Of a stretch of 28,306 nt of DNA, positions 22,906-28,306 are shown one piece after another. Positions within the stretch are counted from its first letter, which is position 1, and each line of letters opens with the position of its first letter. Below the pieces are notes generated by a model. The model searched no databases, was not told the DNA's origin, and worked only from the letters and a program-made list of their open reading frames with translations. This DNA is from Streptococcus parasanguinis (lineage in GTDB: Bacteria > Bacillota > Bacilli > Lactobacillales > Streptococcaceae). The position numbers and the translations under genes are program-made. The DNA lies in the NCBI GenBank assembly GCA_018377375.1, contig JAGZZN010000023.1, positions 1 through 28,306 of the forward strand, given 5' to 3'.

Positions 22906-24078
22906 TTAGTCTACTTTGCCACCAAAAAGTCCGTGAGCTTTCCCTTGGGGCATTTTTAAGGCAAAGCTCAGCAAAAAGACGATCCCTACAACCCCTGCTA
23001 AAAAGAAACTCATGACTTGGTAACCACCTCTTTCAATACAGAGGGCTGCGAGGGGTTGTAAAAGAATGGTTCCTAAATAACGAGCTCCTTGGACAATGGC
23101 CATGGCAAGAACCAAGTCTTTGCCATTCACCTGTTGGGCAATAAACCGTAAGGAGACCATAATCAAAACCATCCCTGTTGTATGCTTGGCTAAAAGAGTC
23201 AAAAGCACTTTTAAGAAGACAGGACTTGGAAGAGCGTAGACAACATATTGAGCAAAAATAATCCCGATTGGAAGAGCGATCAAAACCCGTAAAGGCCAGT
23301 GGTCCATGAATCGATCAGAGAAAAAGATCAAGGGGGCTTCCACTACGACGGAGACAGCCACAACTGTTGAGGCAATATGCACTGGTAGACCACTATCCAT
23401 GAGTAGCTCAGGAATATAGGTATGACCAATATTTCCAACCCCTGAAGCCAACCCAATCAACACAATAAAGAAGAGATAAGGTCCATTGTGAAGAAGAGGA
23501 CGAATAGAGACAGGGTGTTTTTCCTTTTCTACGACTGTCTCTTTTTTCTTCATTCGAACGGCACTTAGACAGAAAATGCTGAGTACAATGGTGATCAAAA
23601 CCGTATAATAGACTGCTTGGGGGCTAAACTGATGATAGACCCAGCCAGCTATTTGGACACCGACCGAGTAGCCAATGGTTCCCCAAACGCGAATCTTCCC
23701 AAAAGCGTATGGACTTTGCGTTGCAAAAACTTCCATCATGGGAGCTGTCCCATTCAAACAGACTAGAACAATTCCGTAAAAAACAGTCAGCCAAAAGAGA
23801 TTGGGGGCCCAAAGAAAACCGAAGACACCACCAATGATCACACTCAGACTGAGGGTCGTCATTTTTACGATTCCAAATCGCTCATTGATATACCCAAAGA
23901 AGGGTTGGGCTACCATAGATAAGAAAAAGGCAACCGATACCAAGGTCGACACTTGAGTTGCACTATAGTGCTTTCCCATCAAATAAACGGAAATAAGAGT
24001 CGTAAAGAGAGATGTGGACATAAAATAAAAACTATAGAGTAGCATATAAGCCGTATAAGAATTTCGGAATGTTTTCAT
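22906..24078 (-). CDS. MFS transporter, substrate unknown
   Basis: The 390-residue protein (MKTFRNSYTAYM start) has about 12 hydrophobic segments in two halves joined by a charged loop (RMKKKETVVEKEKHP). It has a loop 2-3-like motif GYINERFG and a conserved GKIRVWGTIGYSVG segment, seen in the MFS_1_like group that includes sugar and nucleoside transporters. The substrate cannot be read from this. A longer in-frame reading begins at 24132, but AAAGGA sits seven bases before the ATG at 24078 and the extra 18 residues overlap the dacA terminator, so 24078 is chosen. Confidence 0.85.
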   Translation of the reverse strand: MKTFRNSYTAYMLLYSFYFMSTSLFTTLISVYLMGKHYSATQVSTLVSVAFFLSMVAQPFFGYINERFGIVKMTTLSLSVIIGGVFGFLWAPNLFWLTVFYGIVLVCLNGTAPMMEVFATQSPYAFGKIRVWGTIGYSVGVQIAGWVYHQFSPQAVYYTVLITIVLSIFCLSAVRMKKKETVVEKEKHPVSIRPLLHNGPYLFFIVLIGLASGVGNIGHTYIPELLMDSGLPVHIASTVVAVSVVVEAPLIFFSDRFMDHWPLRVLIALPIGIIFAQYVVYALPSPVFLKVLLTLLAKHTTGMVLIMVSLRFIAQQVNGKDLVLAMAIVQGARYLGTILLQPLAALCIERGGYQVMSFFLAGVVGIVFLLSFALKMPQGKAHGLFGGKVD

Positions 24079-24116
24079 ATAAATCCTTTCTAAAAATATC
24101 GGAATGAGACAATGAC

Positions 24117-24145
24117 AAAACCCAACTGACAATCAGTTAGGTTTT
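24117..24145 (-). terminator. dacA terminator
   Basis: AAAACCTAACTGA and TCAGTTGGGTTTT form a 13-bp stem with one G-U pair and a three-base loop. The T run is only four bases, so some readthrough to the MFS gene, 70 bases downstream, is likely. Confidence 0.75.
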
Positions 24146-24148
24146 ATT

Positions 24149-25495
24149 TTACTCTTTATTATAGCGCTTTTGAGCCTCTTTTTTGCGTCTCTCACGACTT
24201 TGTTTTTCAATCGAGAGAATGATGACAAGAATGAGAATTGGAATCAAGATCAGGAAGTGATCCAGCGAAAGCCATTTACTGTGCTTAGCCGTTGTCTTCT
24301 TCCCACTTGCTGTTTCTTTGACAAGCTCTGGCTTGGCCCCTTCTTCTACCTTCATATCATCTCGGATACCTTCAGACAACGTGTAGAGATCATTATCTAC
24401 TGTCAGATAGCCATCTTTTACCGCAAGGGTCGGTTCTTTAGCACCTTTTTTGACCGTTGCATAGAAGGGTTTTTCAAGTGTATAGGTCTTGCCGTCAATC
24501 TTCTGGACACCTGCATCTAGCAATTTTTTATAGCCAAAATCTTTATAGGCTTTTTCGATCAAGGCATTGCCAAACGGGTGACGGTAATATTCCCCATCTT
24601 GGTCTGCCCAATCTCCTACGCCCATAATGACAGCAATTAAGCGCTGATTGCCCCGTTTGATGGTCGCGATATAGTTGAAAGCTCCACGAGGGCTTGAACC
24701 AGTTTTCAAACCATCCACACCTTTCAAGGCATACTTGGCTCCTGGCAATGAATAATTGTAGGTATCAAAGGTTTCCTCATATGGAGTCCCTTTTTTGACC
24801 GTGACTTGTGCTTGATTGGTATAGTTTAAAATATCTGGGTATTGATTGATAAAATGATAAACCAGAATCCCTAAATCACGCGCAGTTGTCTGGTTGGCCG
24901 CATCATTTGGATAATTGTTGACCTGATAGTAGCCCTGCAAGGTGGAGATGGCCGCCCCACTCGGGTTATTCCAGACCGTATTGGTCATCCCTAATTCCTT
25001 AGCCTTGGCATTCATGCGCTCGATAAAGGCATCTGGATCATTGTTGGACATGAGATTGGCCAACATGAGGGTCGATACATTTGAGGATGGAACCACTGTC
25101 ATGGTAATCAACTCAGGAATTGTGTAGTCTACCCCAGCAACAATATTATTGTTGGAGATCTCATAGATCTTTCCGATCGCTTGGTCTGAAGCGGTCGCCT
25201 TGATCACTGTATCCTTACTGATCTTGCCATTTGCCATATCTTCAAACAAGAGATAGAGCGTCATGAGCTTACTCATGCTGGCCGGATCTCTGGCTTCATC
25301 GATATTGTCTTTCCAAAGAACATTTCCCGTATTGCCGTCAATGATGAGCGAAGAATGTGGACGGTTTATAGCTTGGACATTGTCATTTGGATACATCTTT
25401 TGCGCCATATCTACCAATTCATCCGCACTCGCTAGAACTGGCTGGCATAAGAGACTCAGAAGGAGGCAAATATGGATCAAATATTTTTTTATCAT
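24149..25495 (-). CDS. dacA: D-alanyl-D-alanine carboxypeptidase (low-molecular-weight PBP)
   Basis: The 448-residue protein removes the terminal D-Ala from peptidoglycan pentapeptides. A signal peptide ends near residue 24 (VLASADE). Penicillin-binding motifs are S73-M-S-K76, S137-S-N139 and K264-T-G266. A PBP5-type C-terminal beta domain follows, then a hydrophobic segment (HFLILIPILILVIILSI) and a very basic tail. It is somewhat longer than pneumococcal PBP3 and anchored by a full membrane helix rather than an amphipathic one. It is a single-gene unit after nagB, with a long leader. Confidence 0.94.
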   Translation of the reverse strand: MIKKYLIHICLLLSLLCQPVLASADELVDMAQKMYPNDNVQAINRPHSSLIIDGNTGNVLWKDNIDEARDPASMSKLMTLYLLFEDMANGKISKDTVIKATASDQAIGKIYEISNNNIVAGVDYTIPELITMTVVPSSNVSTLMLANLMSNNDPDAFIERMNAKAKELGMTNTVWNNPSGAAISTLQGYYQVNNYPNDAANQTTARDLGILVYHFINQYPDILNYTNQAQVTVKKGTPYEETFDTYNYSLPGAKYALKGVDGLKTGSSPRGAFNYIATIKRGNQRLIAVIMGVGDWADQDGEYYRHPFGNALIEKAYKDFGYKKLLDAGVQKIDGKTYTLEKPFYATVKKGAKEPTLAVKDGYLTVDNDLYTLSEGIRDDMKVEEGAKPELVKETASGKKTTAKHSKWLSLDHFLILIPILILVIILSIEKQSRERRKKEAQKRYNKE

Positions 25496-25615
25496 AAACT
25501 TTTCCTTTATAACAGACTAATCAGCTGGAGGCTAAAATAAGCTTCTAGCCCTCATGCCCTTTCCTCTTGTCTCCCAGTAGATGAAAAGAGCTAATCCCAG
25601 CAGATAATTACTTGT

Positions 25616-25624
25616 ATTGTACCA
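25616..25624 (-). promoter_or_regulatory. Extended -10 promoter for dacA
   Basis: Minus strand TGGTACAAT (-10 TACAAT at 25621-25616) without a good -35. The leader to the ATG is about 115 bases and contains a hairpin (GGCTA...TAGCC region, 25528-25556); AAAGGAAAA precedes the start. Confidence 0.5.
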
Positions 25625-25636
25625 TATTTTGAAGCA

Positions 25637-25675
25637 GAAAAAAACCTATCTGGCCCGAATAAATCGGCGATAGGT
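25637..25675 (-). terminator. nagB terminator
   Basis: ACCTATC and GATAGGT form the outer stem and CCGA/TCGG the inner stem, followed by seven T on the minus strand. Confidence 0.9.
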
Positions 25676-25683
25676 CCTGTTTT

Positions 25684-26391
25684 TTATCGACTTAACAAGC
25701 TCAAGGCTTCCTTATCCGCAATAATGGTCACATTTGGATGTCCTTGAAGGGCACTAGCTGGCACTTTTTCTGTCCTTTCACCCTCTACTGTACCTTTGAT
25801 TGCTTGGGCTTTTGATTCCCCATAAGCAAACAAGACAATTGATTTCGCAGCTAAGATATTGGCAATCCCCATCGAAATGGCTTGGGTTGGTACATCTTCG
25901 ATCTTATCAAAGAAACGAGAATTGGCCTCAATGGTAGAGGCATCCAACTGAACTAAGTGGGTCTGACTATCAAAGGATGTCCCTGGCTCATTAAAACCGA
26001 TATGCCCATTGCGTCCGATTCCCAAGATTTGAAGATCCACTGGATGGTCTTCGAGTATTTTGTTATAACGGATCACTTCTTGATCGGCAGATTCTTCTAC
26101 ACCTGATGGGAGATAACTTTCTTTGAATGGTTTGGCATCAAAGAGGTTTTTCTCCATGAAATACCGATAAGATTGAGGATCATCTCCCGTCAACCCTACG
26201 TATTCATCTAAGTTCACACTGATTAGATTAGACAGATCCAAATCACTTTCACGAATTTGTTTATAAAACTCAAGGGGACTGCTTCCAGTCGCAAGACCTA
26301 AGGTTTGAGCACCTTCCTTTAAAGTTTCTTTCAATATATCAAAGGCAACTTTTCCACCCTCAATTTGGTCCTTTACTTCAATAATTTTCAT
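25684..26391 (-). CDS. nagB: Glucosamine-6-phosphate deaminase
   Basis: The 235-residue enzyme converts glucosamine-6-phosphate to fructose-6-phosphate and ammonia. Phosphate-binding TGSSPLEFY (residues 36-43) and catalytic residues D62 (LDEY), N128, H130 and E135 (GRNGHIGFNEPG) are all present. The short length and N128 match the monomeric B. subtilis NagB type rather than the longer, allosteric E. coli enzyme. AGGAGG precedes the ATG. A DasR/NagR-like operator sits in its promoter, which suggests induction by amino sugars. Confidence 0.96.
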   Translation of the reverse strand: MKIIEVKDQIEGGKVAFDILKETLKEGAQTLGLATGSSPLEFYKQIRESDLDLSNLISVNLDEYVGLTGDDPQSYRYFMEKNLFDAKPFKESYLPSGVEESADQEVIRYNKILEDHPVDLQILGIGRNGHIGFNEPGTSFDSQTHLVQLDASTIEANSRFFDKIEDVPTQAISMGIANILAAKSIVLFAYGESKAQAIKGTVEGERTEKVPASALQGHPNVTIIADKEALSLLSR

Positions 26392-26421
26392 TGGATAGAC
26401 CTCCTATTTCTCTATGCTTTT

Positions 26422-26450
26422 ATTATATGGTATAGACCAATTTTTGTCAA
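26422..26450 (-). promoter_or_regulatory. nagB promoter
   Basis: Minus strand perfect TTGACA (26450-26445), 17-base spacer, perfect TATAAT (26427-26422). The consensus strength suggests that a repressor controls it. Confidence 0.92.
26428..26439. promoter_or_regulatory. Likely NagR (GntR-family) operator of nagB
   Basis: TGGTATAGACCA matches 11 of 12 bases of the DasR/NagR dre core TGGTCTAGACCA. It is flanked by AT pairs and fills the spacer between -35 and -10, so bound repressor would block polymerase. The regulator gene is not in the window. Confidence 0.75.
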
Positions 26451-26480
26451 GTGAAACCGCTATCTTTTTCTGGCATTTTT

Positions 26481-26509
26481 TTCATTTTCAAGTCGATTCG
26501 TGATATAAT
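26481..26509 (+). promoter_or_regulatory. Promoter of the small membrane protein and queA-argR
   Basis: TATAAT (26504-26509) with a weak TTCATT (26481-26486) at 17 bases. The expected start point is about 26516. It diverges from the nagB promoter. Confidence 0.6.
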
Positions 26510-26516
26510 GAAAGGT

Positions 26517-26687
26517 ATGATTGTATCACTATTATTCATCATTTTTTTGATCGGACTCCTTGTCTTTCTCTTATCTTTCTTGATTCATCAAAGAAAGATT
26601 CTCAAGGTCCTGATCTTTTTGATGGGAATCAGCCTGATGCTCTTAGCTGTCGTGACTACCATCTATCTACTCACAAATTTATTATAA
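26517..26687 (+). CDS. Small two-helix membrane protein
   Basis: The 56-residue reading begins MIVSLLFIIFLIGLLVF and has two hydrophobic helices (about residues 1-23 and 31-56) joined by HQRKILK, which by the positive-inside rule puts the loop in the cytoplasm. The in-frame ATG at 26508 overlaps the -10 box, and the predicted transcript begins at about 26516, so translation from 26517 would be leaderless or nearly so. No SD is present. The gene ends 11 bases before queA. Function unknown. Confidence 0.6.
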   Translation: MIVSLLFIIFLIGLLVFLLSFLIHQRKILKVLIFLMGISLMLLAVVTTIYLLTNLL

Positions 26688-26698
26688 AAGGAGCGCAA

Positions 26699-27727
26699 AT
26701 GAATACCAACGACTTTGACTTTGATTTGCCTGAAGAACTGATTGCCCAAACCCCTCTTGAAAAACGAGATGCCTCTAAACTCTTGATCCTCGATCGAAAA
26801 ACAGGGCAATTCCAAGACCGTCATTTTGATGCCATTTTGGATGAATTGGAGCCAGGAGATGCTCTTGTCATGAATAATACGCGCGTACTGCCTGCCCGTC
26901 TTCATGGTGTCAAACCAGAAACAGGTGGTCACGTCGAATTCCTTCTCCTTAAAAATACCCAGGATGACTGTTGGGAAGTCTTGGCAAAACCTGCAAAACG
27001 CTTAAAGGTAGGAGCCACAGTCAGCTTCGGAGATGGTCGTTTGACTGCAACCGTTGAGGAAGAATTGGAGCACGGAGGTCGCATCGTTCGCTTCCACTAT
27101 CAAGGGATCTTTTTAGAAGTCTTGGAAAGCCTTGGTGAAATGCCACTTCCTCCCTATATTCACGAAAAACTTGCTGACCGCGAGCGCTACCAAACCGTTT
27201 ACGCCAAAGAAAATGGTTCTGCTGCAGCTCCAACGGCAGGTCTTCATTTCACCCAAGAATTGCTCCAAAAGATTGAAGCAAAAGGGGTTCACCTGGTCTA
27301 TTTGACCCTTCATGTGGGCCTAGGAACCTTCCGTCCAGTATCTGTGGACAATCTTGAAGACCATGAGATGCACTCTGAATTCTACCAACTTTCTGAAGAG
27401 GCTGCTGCTACCCTTCGTCAGGTAAAAGCTGCAGGGAAACGCATCGTAGCCGTCGGAACGACTTCTATTCGAACTCTTGAAACGATTGGCAATAAATTTG
27501 ATGGTGATATCCAAGCCGATTCCGGCTGGACCAATATCTTTATCAAACCAGGTTACGAATGGAAAGTCGTCGATGCCTTTTCAACTAACTTCCACCTTCC
27601 AAAATCAACTCTGGTCATGTTGGTTTCTGCCTTTGCTGGCCGTGAATTAACCCTCGAAGCCTACCACCATGCGATTCAAGAACGCTACCGTTTCTTCAGC
27701 TTTGGGGATGCCATGTTCATCAAGTAA
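26699..27727 (+). CDS. queA: S-adenosylmethionine:tRNA ribosyltransferase-isomerase
   Basis: The 342-residue enzyme moves the ribosyl part of SAM onto preQ1-modified tRNA to form epoxyqueuosine. Family phrases are present: DFDLPEELIAQTP at the N-terminus, PTAGLHFT (178-185) and HVGLGTFRPV (205-214). AAAAGGAGCG precedes the ATG. It follows the small membrane protein by 11 bases and precedes argR by 11 bases, so the three look like one transcript. Confidence 0.96.
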   Translation: MNTNDFDFDLPEELIAQTPLEKRDASKLLILDRKTGQFQDRHFDAILDELEPGDALVMNNTRVLPARLHGVKPETGGHVEFLLLKNTQDDCWEVLAKPAKRLKVGATVSFGDGRLTATVEEELEHGGRIVRFHYQGIFLEVLESLGEMPLPPYIHEKLADRERYQTVYAKENGSAAAPTAGLHFTQELLQKIEAKGVHLVYLTLHVGLGTFRPVSVDNLEDHEMHSEFYQLSEEAAATLRQVKAAGKRIVAVGTTSIRTLETIGNKFDGDIQADSGWTNIFIKPGYEWKVVDAFSTNFHLPKSTLVMLVSAFAGRELTLEAYHHAIQERYRFFSFGDAMFIK

Positions 27728-27738
27728 AGGAGTCTCTC

Positions 27739-28209
27739 ATGAATAAAATTGAAAGCCGCCACCGCTTGATCCGCTCGATCATTTCTGAGCGTAGGATTCA
27801 TACCCAACAAGAACTCCAAGAAGCCTTAGAAGCCAATGGCGTTCTCGTTACTCAGTCCACCCTTTCACGGGATGTCAAATCCTTGAATCTAGTAAAAATT
27901 AACGAGGGGGATAGTTCCTACTATGCCATGAACACCATCGCTCCTTCCCGTTGGGAAAAACGCCTGCGGATGTATATGGAAGATGCCTTAGTTATGTTAC
28001 GGCCCGTTCAAAACCAGGTCGTTGTAAAAACTCTTCCAGGTCTGGCCCAATCCTTTGGAGCTATCTTAGATGCATTGGAACTCCAAGAAATTGTAGCCAC
28101 CATCTGTGGAGATGATGTCTGTTTGGTTATCTGCGAAGACAACCAAGGAGCTTTGGATTGTTTTGAAAAATTAAAAGAATTCACTCCTCCCTTCTTCTTT
28201 AGTAAATAA
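27739..28209 (+). CDS. argR: ArgR/AhrC-family arginine regulator
   Basis: The 156-residue protein has an N-terminal winged helix with the ArgR recognition motif TQSTLSRDVK (S43, R44). The C-terminal arginine-binding and hexamer domain contains GDDVCLVI (from G124). Streptococci carry several paralogues (ArgR, AhrC, ArcR); next to queA this may be the arginine deiminase regulator ArcR, as I recall for S. gordonii, but the arc genes are not in view. AAAGGAG precedes the ATG. Confidence 0.88.
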   Translation: MNKIESRHRLIRSIISERRIHTQQELQEALEANGVLVTQSTLSRDVKSLNLVKINEGDSSYYAMNTIAPSRWEKRLRMYMEDALVMLRPVQNQVVVKTLPGLAQSFGAILDALELQEIVATICGDDVCLVICEDNQGALDCFEKLKEFTPPFFFSK

Positions 28210-28306
28210 AAAGAGAGTGGGACAGAAATCGGTAATTCGTTAGAATTCGATTTCGTCGTCCCACCTCCGCACAGTTGAGTAGGGCTGTAAAAGCTGATGA
28301 AATCAG
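28210..28306. repeat. Probable dispersed intergenic repeat, cut by the right edge
   Basis: The long hairpin plus the following bases (GTTGAGTAGGGCTG, GCTGATGAAATCAG) resemble a repeat I recall from many oral streptococcal intergenic regions. The last bases include CTGAT-GAA-ATCAG, another small hairpin. No second copy is in the window, so the call rests on memory. Confidence 0.45.
28217..28264 (+). terminator. Long hairpin after argR
   Basis: GTGGGAC (28217-28223) pairs with GTCCCAC (28258-28264), GAAATCG with CGATTTC, and AATTC with GAATT around GTTA. No T run follows, so termination is uncertain; it may instead be the end of an intergenic repeat. Confidence 0.5.

Noticed and set aside
24079..24132. 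18-residue N-terminal extension of the MFS transporter
   Set aside because: It overlaps the dacA terminator and lacks an SD, while the ATG at 24078 has AAAGGA at good spacing.
26451..26516. Upstream start for the small membrane protein
   Set aside because: It precedes the predicted transcript start and overlaps the -35/-10 region.

Overview
The window looks like chromosome from an oral Streptococcus of the mitis/sanguinis/parasanguinis type. Reasons: low-GC coding with AGGAGG-like ribosome sites, a YSIRK-signal M26-type metalloprotease gene, GlgC and GlgD as separate paralogues, a coiA-pepF-methyltransferase-prsA string, class Ib ribonucleotide reductase, and streptococcal promoter and terminator style. 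No rRNA, tRNA, insertion sequence, phage or CRISPR array was seen. The species is inferred, not proven.

Layout, left to right. (1) 1-1506, minus: N-terminal third or so of a wall-anchored zinc metalloprotease (IgA1 protease/Zmp family) with five 81-bp tandem repeats; it runs off the left edge. (2) 1739-7392, minus: glycogen operon glgB-glgC-glgD-glgA, with a CcpA cre site just downstream of its promoter. (3) 7724-9725, minus: ptsH-ptsI, the general PTS proteins. (4) 10201-13765, plus: nrdH, nrdE and nrdF. A pair of NrdR boxes precedes the nrdH promoter, and a terminator plus a fresh promoter separates nrdE from nrdF. (5) 13766-14138: convergent gap with a multi-hairpin element and a duplicated nrdF terminator. 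(6) 14139-17520, minus: alanyl-tRNA synthetase operon led by an alanine T-box and carrying a LURP-one-domain gene ahead of alaS. (7) 17521-22082, minus: coiA, pepF, an O-methyltransferase and prsA. (8) 22157-25495, minus: an unrecognised lipoprotein, an MFS transporter and the D,D-carboxypeptidase dacA. (9) 25684-28209: nagB (minus) diverges from a small two-helix membrane protein, queA and an ArgR-family regulator (plus). A repeat-like hairpin sequence follows at the right edge.

How the parts fit: much of the window is carbohydrate and growth control. HPr/EI feed sugar uptake and, through HPr-Ser46-P and CcpA, should repress glg via the cre site. NagB feeds amino-sugar carbon to glycolysis and has a DasR/NagR-like operator in its promoter. 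NrdR senses nucleotide state for dNTP synthesis, and the T-box senses uncharged tRNA-Ala. The window is mostly well-known housekeeping. The less ordinary parts are the structured element at 13864-14029, the near-leaderless membrane peptide at 26517, the LURP-one gene under T-box control, the split nrdE/nrdF transcription and the right-edge repeat.
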